A stretch of 64,000 bases of DNA, taken from the NCBI RefSeq assembly GCF_018390695.1, contig NZ_JAHBGF010000028.1, forward strand, positions 372,001 to 436,000, given 5' to 3'. A model generated the notes under the pieces. The model ran no database searches. It saw only the letters and a list, made by a program, of their open reading frames with translations, and had not been told where the DNA came from. The translations under genes were made by a program, and so were the position numbers. Of the stretch, positions 27,962 through 40,694 are shown in pieces. How positions within the stretch are numbered: position 1 is the stretch's first letter; each line of letters opens with the position of its first letter. The DNA comes from Ancylobacter sonchi (GTDB lineage: Bacteria > Pseudomonadota > Alphaproteobacteria > Rhizobiales > Xanthobacteraceae).

Positions 27962-29500
27962 ATGGAAATTTGCTGCAACGCCGAAGAAGAAACGCCGCGC
28001 AAAATCCCTCGATCCAGCTTTCGTTCAGCGGCCCATAGTAAACCGTTCGCAGGCGGCTGGCGCGGCGTGTTGAGCCTTGCGCTTGCGGCGGTGCTCGGCA
28101 TAGGGCCGGCGATGGTCGCGCCGGCGCGGGCACAGAGCCCGGCGGCGCAGCCGGCGGCGGCCGCCGCGGCCGCGCCCGCAACTCCCGCCGACGCGGCGCC
28201 CGAGCCGCTGAGCGAGCAGGAACTGGAAGTGTTGGTCGCCCGCATCGCGCTCTATCCGGACGAGCTGGTGGCGGTGATCTCGGCCGCCTCGCTCTATCCG
28301 CTGCAGATCGTCGAAGCCCAGCGCTTCCTCGATGCGCGCCAGAAGGATCCCAAGCTGCAGCCCAAGACGAGCTGGGACGACAGCGTGATCGCGCTGCTCA
28401 ACTACCCGCAGATCGTCAAGATGATGAGCGACGATCTCGACTGGACGCAGCAGCTCGGCGACGCGCTGGCCAACCAGCAGAAGGACGTGCTGGTCGCCAT
28501 CCAGCAGCTGCGCGACCAGGCGGTCGCCACCGGCATCATCAAGTCCGACGACAAGGTCAAGGTGACGACCGAGAACGACAACGTCATCATCCAGGCCGCC
28601 AATCCCGAGAAGATCTACATCCCGCAATACCCGCCGGAGATGCTCTACGAGCCCGGCTACGTCCCGGCGCCGGTGACCTATTACGACGAACCCTATCCGT
28701 CCTATTTCTGGCCGACGGCGACCTTCTTCACCGCCGCCGTGACCGGGGCGATCTGGGCGGCGACGGTCGATTGGAACGACTGGGGCGTGTGGGGCGGGCG
28801 CTGGCGCGGCGATGCCGACTTCGACTGCAACAACTGCTTCAACGACCGCAACTTCAACGGCCGGGTCAACATCAAGGACGTCGACTGGCGCAATGTCGAT
28901 CGCAGCAAGCTGAACTTCGACCGCAACCAGCTCAACAAGATCGACCGCACCAACATCCGCAACGGCCTCGAAGGCGATCGTGGCAACAACCTCAAGAACA
29001 AGGCCGGCGACATCCGCCGCAACAATCCCGGCGGGGCGCGTCCCGGCGGCGGCCCGGTCGGCGACGTGCGCAAGAGCACGCTCGACGGTCTGAAGGCGGG
29101 TGGCGGCAACCGTCCCGGCCCCGGCGGAGCGGGTGGTCCGGGCATCGCCCAGCGCCCCAATGTCGGTGATCGCCCCGGCGGCGGTGACCGACCCGGCGCC
29201 GGCCAGATCAATCGTCCCTCCGGCGGGCAGGTCAACCGGCCCGGGGGTGGTCAGGTCAACCGGCCGTCCGGCGGGCAGGTTAAACGCCCGTCCGGCGCGC
29301 CCAAGCCCGGCGGCCGGGTCGACAATCGCCCACGGACCCCCTCGGGCCTCGGCGAGGTGCGCTCGGGCCGCAGCGCTCAGATGCATTCCAGCCGCGGCGC
29401 GGCGGTGCGCGGCGGCGGCCAGCGCGCCATGCCGCCGCGTGGCATGGGCGGCGGCGGACGCGGCGGTGGCGGTGGCCATCGTGGCGGCGGCCGGCGCTGA
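27962..29500 (+). CDS. Exported DUF3300 protein with basic Gly-rich tail
   Basis: 512 residues. A long basic N-terminus precedes a signal segment (VLSLALAAVLGIGPAMVAPA, then RAQS). The DUF3300 domain follows (LVARIALYPDELVAVISAAS to YIPQYPPEMLYEPGY, about residues 90-230), then an Asn/Arg-rich region and a Gly/Arg/Pro-rich low-complexity tail containing four 8-residue repeats (GQVNRPSG type) and a Gly-rich end. Start chosen for GGAGGG just upstream. The gene lies 15 bp before a DUF2950 gene; this pair is common in proteobacteria but its function is unknown. The tail suggests binding to a polyanion, which is an inference. Confidence 0.85.
   Translation: MEICCNAEEETPRKIPRSSFRSAAHSKPFAGGWRGVLSLALAAVLGIGPAMVAPARAQSPAAQPAAAAAAAPATPADAAPEPLSEQELEVLVARIALYPDELVAVISAASLYPLQIVEAQRFLDARQKDPKLQPKTSWDDSVIALLNYPQIVKMMSDDLDWTQQLGDALANQQKDVLVAIQQLRDQAVATGIIKSDDKVKVTTENDNVIIQAANPEKIYIPQYPPEMLYEPGYVPAPVTYYDEPYPSYFWPTATFFTAAVTGAIWAATVDWNDWGVWGGRWRGDADFDCNNCFNDRNFNGRVNIKDVDWRNVDRSKLNFDRNQLNKIDRTNIRNGLEGDRGNNLKNKAGDIRRNNPGGARPGGGPVGDVRKSTLDGLKAGGGNRPGPGGAGGPGIAQRPNVGDRPGGGDRPGAGQINRPSGGQVNRPGGGQVNRPSGGQVKRPSGAPKPGGRVDNRPRTPSGLGEVRSGRSAQMHSSRGAAVRGGGQRAMPPRGMGGGGRGGGGGHRGGGRR
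29201..29296 (+). repeat. Four tandem 24-bp repeats in the DUF3300 gene
   Basis: Four consecutive in-frame units encode GQINRPSG, GQVNRPGG, GQVNRPSG and GQVKRPSG. Copy number is likely to vary between strains. Confidence 0.85.
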
Positions 29501-29515
29501 GACGGAGGGAGGGAC

Positions 29516-30472
29516 ATGACCATGCTCAGCAATCTGCGTCTCGCACTGATCGGCTCTCTCGCCGCCCTGGCCGTCTCGGCGGGCGTCGCCACCCTTGGCG
29601 CGCCGGCGGCGCTGGCGCAGGGGATGCCAAATGTCGTCGCCAGCCAGCCGGCGCCCGGCTTCGACGATCCGGCCAAGGCGGTCGAGGCGTTCAAGGCCGC
29701 CTTGGCCGCGAACGACTTCGACGCCGTCGCCAAGCTGCTCGGCCTCGATGCCGCCAAGCTGCGCGCCAGCGACAGCGCCAGCGACACCTTCGACAAGATC
29801 CGGCAGGGCGCGGCGGAGCGGCTCGACGTCAAGGACATCGCGCCGGACCGCAAGATCCTCGACATCGGACGGGAGATCTGGCCGTTTCCGTTCCCGCTGG
29901 TGAAGTCGGCCAAGGGCACTTGGGCGTTCGACACCGCCGCCGGGCTCGACGAGATCGAGAACCGGCGCATCGGCGAGAACGAGATCGAGGCCATCGCCAC
30001 GCTGCGCGCCTATGTCGACGCCCAGCGGACCTATGCCACGGTCGATCACGATGGCGACGGCGTACTGGAATTCGCCCAGAAGCTGATCAGCTCCGAGGGA
30101 CAGACCGACGGCCTCTACTGGCCGTCCGAGCAGGGCGACGGTGACAGCCCGGCCGGCGCTTCCATCGATACCGGCGCGCTGGAGAAGGCCAAGCAGGGCA
30201 AGGGCTATTTCGGCTACCGCTTCCGCATCCTGCGCGGGCAGGGCGACAATGTCGCGGGCGGGCGCTACGACTATGTCATCAACGGCAACATGATCGCCGG
30301 CTACGGCCTGATCGCCTGGCCGGTCGTCTATGGCGAGACCGGGGTGCATACATTCGTCGTCAACCAGGCCGGCGTCGTCTACGAGAAGGATCTCGGCCGC
30401 GACACTGAGGCGTTGGCCGCCAAGATCCGCCGCTTCAACCCGGACAAGAGCTGGGAGGTCTCGGGCGACTAG
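29516..30472 (+). CDS. Exported DUF2950 protein
   Basis: 318 residues with a signal peptide (to about residue 35, ALAQ). The DUF2950 domain is visible in FDDPAKAVEAFKAALAANDF, YVDAQRTYATVDHDGDGVLE (with an Asp-rich possible metal loop), GYFGYRFRILRGQG and MIAGYGLIAWPVVYG. GGAGGGAGGG lies directly upstream of the ATG. It is co-transcribed with the DUF3300 gene 15 bp upstream. The pair is conserved and presumably acts together in the periplasm; role unknown. Confidence 0.88.
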   Translation: MTMLSNLRLALIGSLAALAVSAGVATLGAPAALAQGMPNVVASQPAPGFDDPAKAVEAFKAALAANDFDAVAKLLGLDAAKLRASDSASDTFDKIRQGAAERLDVKDIAPDRKILDIGREIWPFPFPLVKSAKGTWAFDTAAGLDEIENRRIGENEIEAIATLRAYVDAQRTYATVDHDGDGVLEFAQKLISSEGQTDGLYWPSEQGDGDSPAGASIDTGALEKAKQGKGYFGYRFRILRGQGDNVAGGRYDYVINGNMIAGYGLIAWPVVYGETGVHTFVVNQAGVVYEKDLGRDTEALAAKIRRFNPDKSWEVSGD

Positions 30473-30519
30473 TCCGACCCGGCCGGCGCGACGGTCGCAC
30501 GCCGCACGGAGAGGTACCG

Positions 30520-31383
30520 ATGCTGGCCATGCTTCCGATCTTGATCAAGGCGGCCATGGTCGCCCTGATCATGGCCATCGGCATGGGGGCGTCGATCGCC
30601 GACGTCACCCACCTGCTGCGACGCCCGGCGCTGCTGCTCCGCTCGCTGCTGGCGATGTATGTCATCGTGCCGGCGACCGCGATGCTGCTGGTCTGGCTGC
30701 TGCCGCTCACGCCGGGCGTCAAGGCGACGCTGCTCGTGCTTGCCGTCTCGGCGGGAGCGCCGCTGCTGCCGCGCAAGCTGAAGGGCATCGGCCGCAATGC
30801 CTACGGCTTCAGCCTGGTGGCGATCTCCTCGCTGCTGGCGATGATCGTCACGCCGGCGTGGGTGGCGCTGCTGGCGTGGCATTTCGGCGTGGCGGCCGAG
30901 CTTTCGTGGCTCGACGTGGCCCGCGCCATCGGCCTGGCGTTCTTCGTGCCGCTGGTCGCCGGCATGGTGCTCGGCCGCGTGCTCGCCCGTCTGCTCCCGG
31001 CGCGCGCCGACCGGATCGCCGATGTGCTGGGGGCAACCGCCATGCTGGTGCTGACGCTGTCGGCGGTGATCCTGCTGGCCAGCCAGTGGGCCATCCTGTT
31101 CGACGTGCGGCTGGTTGGGCTGCTGGCGCTGACGCTGTTCATGGCGCTGGCTCTCGGCATCGGCCATTACTGCGGCGGTCCGGCAGAGGATGACCGCACC
31201 ACGCTCGCCGTCGCCTGCTGCACACGCCATATCGGCATCGCCATCATCGTCGCCACGCTGTTCCACGGGCCGGGAACGCTGGTGCTGCTGGCGGTCTACA
31301 TCCTCGTGTCGACGATGGTGACGGTGCCGTATCTGCAGTGGCGGCGCAAGAAGCGGCTGTCCTCGCTGCCGACGCGTGTCTAG
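30520..31383 (+). CDS. BASS-family (bile acid:sodium symporter-like) transporter
   Basis: 287-residue inner-membrane protein with about nine hydrophobic helices. Conserved-type features are the N-terminal LIKAAMVALIMAIGMGASIA, the SAGAPLLPRKLKG loop, and a late CCTRHIGIAIIVA crossover helix resembling the second discontinuous helix of BASS carriers. GGAGAGG lies 7 nt before the start. It follows the DUF2950 gene by 47 bp and may share its transcript. Substrate unknown. Confidence 0.75.
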   Translation: MLAMLPILIKAAMVALIMAIGMGASIADVTHLLRRPALLLRSLLAMYVIVPATAMLLVWLLPLTPGVKATLLVLAVSAGAPLLPRKLKGIGRNAYGFSLVAISSLLAMIVTPAWVALLAWHFGVAAELSWLDVARAIGLAFFVPLVAGMVLGRVLARLLPARADRIADVLGATAMLVLTLSAVILLASQWAILFDVRLVGLLALTLFMALALGIGHYCGGPAEDDRTTLAVACCTRHIGIAIIVATLFHGPGTLVLLAVYILVSTMVTVPYLQWRRKKRLSSLPTRV

Positions 31384-31520
31384 CGACGGTATTTCCGAGA
31401 CATTTGTCCAGCTAAACGACTGTTCTCGTAAACCAACACTAGAAAAGATTCGGACCCCTAACCCTTGCCAACCCGGACATTCTCGGGGATGAGAGATCGG
31501 CAGTTGGCACAGAGGCCCGG

Positions 31521-32792
31521 ATGATACTCCTGTCGAGAAGCCTTGTTGTCGTTCTGGGGTTGACGCTGGCTGCCTGTGCCGGGCCGCCGGAAGGCGTTCT
31601 CGCGCCGGTGGCGGAGACCGCCGCGACCACCGCCGGAACCTCGAAGGTCGACATGGTGGTGGCGACCACGCGCCTGCCCTCCGACAATCCCGGCAGCATG
31701 TATACCGGCGAGCGCGGCCGCCCGACGCTGTCCTTCGCCCGCATCACCGTCTCGATTCCGCCGGAGACCGCCCGCAAGGTCGGCGAGGTGCAATGGCCCA
31801 AGCGGGTACCTGGCAACCCGCAGACCGATTTCGTCACCACCCGCGCCGAGATGATCGACCGCGACCAGGCACTGTCCTGGTTCAGCGACCGGCTCAAGGC
31901 GACGCCGAAGCGCCGGGTGATGGTGTTCATCCACGGCTTCAACAACCGCTTCGAAGACGCTGTTTTCCGCTTCGCGCAGATCATCCACGATTCCAACGCG
32001 CCGGTGGTGCCGATCCTGTTCACCTGGCCCTCGCGCGCCAGCGTGCTGGCCTATGGCTATGACCGCGAGAGCACCAACTATTCGCGCGACGCGCTGGAGC
32101 GGCTGCTCGGGTACCTCGCCGCCGATCCGCAGGTTGGCGAGATCACCGTGCTGGCCCACTCGATGGGCAACTGGCTGACCATCGAGGCACTGCGGCAGAT
32201 GGCGATCCGCGACAAGCGCGTCGCGCCGAAGATCCAGAACGTCATCCTCGCCGCGCCCGACGTCGACGTCGACGTGTTCCGCACCCAGCTCTACGACATG
32301 GGCCAGCCGCGGCCGAACATCACCGTCTTCGTCTCCCGCGACGACCGCGCCTTGTCGCTGTCGCGCCGGGTATGGGGCAGCACCGACCGCCTCGGTGCCA
32401 TCGACCCGGACAAGGAGCCGTACAAGACCGAGTTCGAGCGCGACAAGATCACGGTGGTCGACCTCACCAAGCTGCGCACCGGCGACCCGCTGAATCACGG
32501 CAAGTTCGCCGAGAGCCCGGAAGTGGTGCAGATGATCGGCCAGCGCCTCGCCGAGGGGCAGAGCATCAACGATTCCCGCGTCGGGCTCGGCGACCACATC
32601 ATCGAGGCGTCGGCCGGTGCGGCGGCAGCGGTCGGCACCGCCGCCGGCGTCATCGTCGCCGCCCCGGTCGCGGTGGTCGACGCCAATACCCGCAAGAACT
32701 ACGACGCGCAGCTCAAGAATCTCGGGCACAGCGTCACCGGCGGCACCGACGAGCATAAGCCGCTGGCGCCGCCCCCGGCGCCGGAAGAATAA
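31521..32792 (+). CDS. Alpha/beta hydrolase lipoprotein (DUF900 type)
   Basis: 423 residues. A lipoprotein signal (VVVLGLTLAACAG, lipobox Cys near residue 19) anchors it to a membrane. The hydrolase core resembles the DUF900 esterase family: FIHGFNNRFEDAVFR, FTWPSRASVLAYGYD, nucleophile elbow LAHSMGNWL (Ser present), the acid region NVILAAPDVDVDVF, and the FVSRDDRALSLSRRVWG block. A Gly/Ala-rich segment near 365-395 could be a second membrane-associated helix. It stands alone between the BASS gene and recA. Substrate unknown. Confidence 0.85.
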   Translation: MILLSRSLVVVLGLTLAACAGPPEGVLAPVAETAATTAGTSKVDMVVATTRLPSDNPGSMYTGERGRPTLSFARITVSIPPETARKVGEVQWPKRVPGNPQTDFVTTRAEMIDRDQALSWFSDRLKATPKRRVMVFIHGFNNRFEDAVFRFAQIIHDSNAPVVPILFTWPSRASVLAYGYDRESTNYSRDALERLLGYLAADPQVGEITVLAHSMGNWLTIEALRQMAIRDKRVAPKIQNVILAAPDVDVDVFRTQLYDMGQPRPNITVFVSRDDRALSLSRRVWGSTDRLGAIDPDKEPYKTEFERDKITVVDLTKLRTGDPLNHGKFAESPEVVQMIGQRLAEGQSINDSRVGLGDHIIEASAGAAAAVGTAAGVIVAAPVAVVDANTRKNYDAQLKNLGHSVTGGTDEHKPLAPPPAPEE

Positions 32793-32844
32793 CATCCGAC
32801 CCGGTTCGGGCGCGGCCATGCGGCACGCGCCCGTTTTGGGATGA

Positions 32845-32859
32845 GAACATATTGCGAAC
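32845..32859 (+). promoter_or_regulatory. LexA operator (SOS box) of recA
   Basis: GAAC-N7-GAAC, an exact match to the alphaproteobacterial LexA direct repeat, 67 bp upstream of the recA start. A third GAAC follows at 32863-32866. A TTGCGA hexamer at 32853-32858 overlaps the second half-site and could be the -35, so LexA would block polymerase. Confidence 0.9.
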
Positions 32860-32925
32860 TGGGAACAAACCGGGTACGTTATCGAAATCATAGCAAAACA
32901 CTTGCTTGCGACCCGGAGCCCGGCA

Positions 32926-34002
<1,077 letters not shown>

Positions 34003-34032
34003 GCATGTTTCGGGCCGCCCCACCCGCAGGCA

Positions 34033-34051
34033 ACCGGTCTTCGCGACCGGT
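34033..34051 (+). terminator. Possible hairpin terminator after recA
   Basis: ACCGGTC-TTCGC-GACCGGT, a 7-bp perfect stem 30 bp after the recA stop, with a nested second dyad (GGTCGC to GCGACC) overlapping it. No U-tract. Confidence 0.35.
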
Positions 34052-34193
34052 CGCCCTTCGGTCGTGGACGGGAGCGACCCGGCATGCGGCCTTTCTGGAC
34101 AAGCTATTGCGGCGTCGTTAGAACCGGTGCGCGCGCCGTTCCGGCGCGGGCCGGCGGACCTGCCGGAGGTCTATTTTCTACGGGCAGTGTTCG

Positions 34194-36845
<2,652 letters not shown>

Positions 36846-36951
36846 CCCTGCCGCGCGACAGCGGGCACCCGGGCGGAACGTCCGGGCGGCTGGCCTGGGT
36901 GGTCTTCGGCGAATGGTCGGCGCGGGAGTGGTCGGCGGGAGTGTTCGATAC

Positions 36952-38202
36952 ATGGCGTCCCGCAGGCAGCATGTCGGCTGGTGGTCCAGCGCCCGGCGCC
37001 GCGAGATGCGGCGTCGGCTCTACGAGCTTCTCGAGGGCAGCGCCTCGGAGGATCGTCTCGGCCGGTGGCTCAATGGCGGGCTCGTCTTGCTGGTGCTGGC
37101 CAATGTGCTGGCGGCGGTGCTGGAGACCGTGCCGAGCCTGATGCTGCACGACGCCGCCCTGCTCAGGGGGTTCGAGACGTTTTCGCTGGTCGCCTTCGCG
37201 CTCGAATACGCGTTGCGGCTATGGATGGCGCCGGAGGACCCGCGCTATCGCGGCCTTCGCCTGCGCGCGGCCCGTTGGCGCTACGCACGCACGCTGCCGG
37301 CCCTGGTGGACCTCGCCGCGTGGCTGCCCTTCGCGGTGTCGGCGCTGTGGGGCGTCGACCTGCGCTCGCTGGCGATCCTGCGCCTCCTGCGATTTGTGAA
37401 GCTCGCCCGCTACTCGCCTGGAATGCAATCACTTTTCGAGGTGTTCCGTGCCGAGCGCCAGTCGCTGATCGCCTGCCTGCTGCTGCTGGTCGCGGCGGTG
37501 CTGGTCGCGGCCTCCGCCATGTATGTCGCGGAGGGCAGCGTGCAGCCGGATCGCCTCGGTTCGATCCCGCAGGCGATGTGGTGGGCGATGGCGACGGTGA
37601 CCACGGTCGGCTATGGCGACGTCTATCCGGTGACCGTCATCGGGCGGATGATCGCCGGTGCGACCATGCTGACCGGCATCGTGATGATCGCGCTGCCGGT
37701 CGGCATCATCGCCACCGCCTTCGTCGAGGTCATCAAGCGGCGGGATTTCGTCATCACCTGGGGGATGCTGGCCCGGGTGCCGCTGTTCGCCGAGCTCGAT
37801 GCGGCGTCGATCGGCGAGATCCACAAGGTGCTGTCCGCGCATACCGCTCAGCCCGGCGAGATCCTCGTCCGCCGCGGCGAGGAGGCGCGGTCGATGTATT
37901 TCATCGCCTCCGGCGAGATCGAGCTGGATCTCGGCGAGGAGACCGCGGTGCTGGGGACGGGGCAGTTCTTCGGCGAGATGGCGCTCGTGCGCAGCACGCG
38001 CCGTGCGGCCACAGCCCGGGCGCGACGCCGGAGCATGCTGTTGGTGCTGGATGCCGACGATCTGGCGGAAGTGGTTCGCCGCCACCCGGATATCGGCCAG
38101 CGCATCCGCAGCATGGCGAAGGACGAGGAAGGTCCGCGTCAGGTGGTGCGTCGCAGCGACATCGCCGCAGACGAACTGCCGGAGAAGGACGCGAAGGACT
38201 AA
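36952..38202 (+). CDS. Six-TM potassium channel with cyclic-nucleotide-binding domain (MloK1-like)
   Basis: Inner-membrane cation channel, 416 residues. Residues 40-180 carry four voltage-sensor-like helices, with S4 reading RSLAILRLLRFVKLAR. The pore has the K+ selectivity filter TTVGYGD near residue 218, followed by the S6 helix. The cytoplasmic C-terminus (about 260-390) is a CNB domain with phosphate-binding cassette FFGEMALVRSTRRAATA, including the Arg that contacts the cyclic nucleotide. It resembles Mesorhizobium MloK1, so cAMP gating is likely but inferred. An in-frame ATG at 36913 is an alternative start. Confidence 0.88.
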   Translation: MASRRQHVGWWSSARRREMRRRLYELLEGSASEDRLGRWLNGGLVLLVLANVLAAVLETVPSLMLHDAALLRGFETFSLVAFALEYALRLWMAPEDPRYRGLRLRAARWRYARTLPALVDLAAWLPFAVSALWGVDLRSLAILRLLRFVKLARYSPGMQSLFEVFRAERQSLIACLLLLVAAVLVAASAMYVAEGSVQPDRLGSIPQAMWWAMATVTTVGYGDVYPVTVIGRMIAGATMLTGIVMIALPVGIIATAFVEVIKRRDFVITWGMLARVPLFAELDAASIGEIHKVLSAHTAQPGEILVRRGEEARSMYFIASGEIELDLGEETAVLGTGQFFGEMALVRSTRRAATARARRRSMLLVLDADDLAEVVRRHPDIGQRIRSMAKDEEGPRQVVRRSDIAADELPEKDAKD

Positions 38203-39146
38203 AGCACTGTCGAGCGAAGCGGGCTCCGGCTCGTGCGCAGAAAATGCGTAAAAACAACAAGCTGGAGCTGTCCGATGAACCGGACGTCATCCAGCCTGCT
38301 CCAGGTATCCAGGCCCGCGGTGCGATGGCGTATTGTTGTCATCCTCGGAAAGGGACGCGTTGCGGGCGAGGATCTTCACGGTCGCGCCAAGGCTCCGCAC
38401 GCCGGTCGAGCGGAGCTGCAGCGATCGCCGGCTTCGGCCGTGGAGTTCGCGCGGGTGGCCCGCTCACATGCGAACCCAGAAGGAGCGCCAGACCCGGCGA
38501 TCGGCCGATCTGGTCATTTGCGGCCCGTGAAACCAGAGCAGGCGGTCTTTCCGCAAACTCAATCACCTCATGCGCAGTGCGACGCGTTTCGGTAAACGCA
38601 CCCGAGACGTTCTCGCCGTCATCCTCATCGTTTCAACAAGGCTCTGGTCCAGAACATATGAGTCTGCGGCCTCTCCCGGCCGCTGGCCATGCTGACCCGG
38701 CATGTGACGACGAGGCGAGAGGTGGGGCGGCGGTGACGGGGCGGCGGCGGCGTCCGTCCGGATCTACCGGCTGCGTGGGCGCGCTTGGCCGGGCGGCATT
38801 GAAGGGCTGGCCGTGACGCCCGTCATCAGGATCGTGGCAGAGCGGCAAGGCCGAGGGGGCGTCTGAGGCAACGGGTGGGAGCGTTCCGCTGGCATTGCCG
38901 AGTCCCACGACAGGACCATCGACATCATTCCACAGGCCCCGCTTCATGCTGCGACGGCAAGGCCGTCAGGTGCCGCCAAAAGGGGCGAGTGCCAGCACGT
39001 CGAGGCGTTTGGCGCCCGCATGGCTGGACAGCCGGACACCGCCGGCACTGCAAGGCGGGCGCTGTTCGGGCATGCCGGCGATCATCCGGCCGCACGATCG
39101 GCACGTAGATCGGCCCCACATGGGCGGAGGAAGGTCTCGCAAAGGT
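38203..39146. other. About 0.94 kb without a convincing gene
   Basis: Between the channel gene and icd no reading frame shows a ribosome binding site together with recognisable protein features. The first 90 bases (about 38210-38290) include an AAAATGCGTAAAAACAACAA core and a GCTGGAGC tail of the kind found in intergenic repeats of Rhizobiales. Short minus-strand frames (e.g. 38925-39119) lack support. The rest may hold regulatory RNA, decayed genes or nothing. Confidence 0.5.
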
Positions 39147-39173
39147 GCGGGACGGGGGCTGCCCCCATCCCGC
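39147..39173 (-). terminator. Hairpin terminator of icd
   Basis: Two 13-nt arms (GCGGGA-x-GGGGGC and its inverse with one mismatch) lie 16 bp past the icd stop on the minus strand, ending in ACCTTT. Strong stem, short T-tract. Confidence 0.6.
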
Positions 39174-39188
39174 CTGTCGTAGAACGCG

Positions 39189-40400
39189 TCAGGTCAGGGC
39201 CGCGCGCAGGTTGTCGGAGATCTTGTCGAGGAAGCCGGTGGTGGAGAGCCACTTCTGGTCCGGCCCGATCAGCAGGGCGAGGTCCTTGGTCATGTCGCCG
39301 GCCTCGACGGTGTCGACGCACACCTTCTCCAGCGTGGCGGCGAACGTCGCGAGCTCGGCATTGTCGTCGAGCTTGGCGCGGTGGGAGAGACCGCGCGTCC
39401 AGGCGAAGATCGAGGCGATGGAGTTGGTCGAGGTCTCCTTGCCCTTCTGGTGCTCGCGATAGTGGCGGGTCACCGTGCCGTGCGCCGCCTCGGCTTCCAC
39501 CGTCTTACCGTCCGGCGTCATCAGCACCGAGGTCATCAGGCCGAGCGAGCCGAAGCCCTGCGCCACGATGTCGGACTGCACGTCGCCATCATAGTTCTTG
39601 CAGGCCCAGACATAGCCGCCGGACCACTTGAGCGCCGAGGCGACCATGTCGTCGATGAGGCGGTGCTCGTACCAGATCTTCCGCTTCTCGAACTCGGCCT
39701 TGAACTCGGCGTCGTAGATGTCCTGGAAGATCTTGCGGAAGCGGCCGTCATACTGCTTCAGGATGGTGTCCTTGGTCGACAGGTACACCGGGTAGTTGCG
39801 CATCAGGCCGTAATTGAGCGAAGCGCGGGCGAATTCGACGATGGACTCGTCGATGTTGTACATCGACAGCGCCACGCCGGCGCCGGGGAACTTGTAGACC
39901 TCGTGCTCGATCACCTGGCCGTCTTCGCCGGCGAACTTGATCGTCAGCGTGCCCTTGCCGGGCACGGTGAAGTCGGTGGCGCGGTACTGGTCGCCGAACG
40001 CATGGCGGCCGACGATGATCGGCTGGGTCCAGCCCGGCACCAGGCGCGGCACGTTCTTGCAGATGATCGGCTCGCGGAAGATCACGCCGCCGAGGATGTT
40101 GCGGATCGTGCCGTTGGGCGAGCGCCACATCTTCTTCAGGTTGTATTCCTTCACCCGGCCGACATCGGGGGTGATGGTGGCGCACTTCACGCCGACGCCG
40201 ACCCGCTTGATCGCTTCCGCGGCATCGATCGTCACCTGATCCTCGGTGCGGTCACGGTTCTCGACGCCGAGGTCGTAATACTCGAGGTCGATGTCGAGAT
40301 AGGGGTGGATCAGCTTGTCCTTGATGTACTGCCAGATGATGCGGGTCATCTCGTCGCCGTCGAGTTCGACGACCGGATTCGCAACCTTGATCTTCGCCAT
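39189..40400 (-). CDS. icd: NADP-dependent isocitrate dehydrogenase
   Basis: TCA-cycle enzyme that oxidatively decarboxylates isocitrate to 2-oxoglutarate, giving NADPH. The 403 residues match the eukaryote-like dimeric type II IDH common in alphaproteobacteria. Signatures are [34 protein letters not shown] (substrate-binding Ser), the metal-binding [20 protein letters not shown] region and [15 protein letters not shown]. Monocistronic, with its own terminator. Confidence 0.97.
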   Translation of the reverse strand: MAKIKVANPVVELDGDEMTRIIWQYIKDKLIHPYLDIDLEYYDLGVENRDRTEDQVTIDAAEAIKRVGVGVKCATITPDVGRVKEYNLKKMWRSPNGTIRNILGGVIFREPIICKNVPRLVPGWTQPIIVGRHAFGDQYRATDFTVPGKGTLTIKFAGEDGQVIEHEVYKFPGAGVALSMYNIDESIVEFARASLNYGLMRNYPVYLSTKDTILKQYDGRFRKIFQDIYDAEFKAEFEKRKIWYEHRLIDDMVASALKWSGGYVWACKNYDGDVQSDIVAQGFGSLGLMTSVLMTPDGKTVEAEAAHGTVTRHYREHQKGKETSTNSIASIFAWTRGLSHRAKLDDNAELATFAATLEKVCVDTVEAGDMTKDLALLIGPDQKWLSTTGFLDKISDNLRAALT

Positions 40401-40694
40401 GGTTCTACCTCGCGCGGATTCGGCTTCGTAATGGGGCCTCGGCGCCAGTCCGCGCGGCTGGCGCCGGTGCGAGCGTGATACCGCGACCTTGGGTCAAACG
40501 AAAGCGCCTCGGGCCCCGACTTTCTGGCAAGTTCCGGGCCGGTTTCGGGCTACCGGCCTTGGACTCGTAGGCAGGGGCTGCCGGGCAGGGAACCGGGGGC
40601 GGGACTGTCGCGGGAGGTTCACATGCCGCTGCTAGGCGGCAGGCGTCATCAAGGTATGGCGGCCGGGTTCGCCGGGCCGCCTCAGGAGACGTCC

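Noticed and set aside
38925..39119. 64-codon minus-strand frame before icd
   Set aside because: No ribosome binding site, no recognisable pattern; Arg/Pro-rich composition typical of spurious frames in GC-rich DNA.
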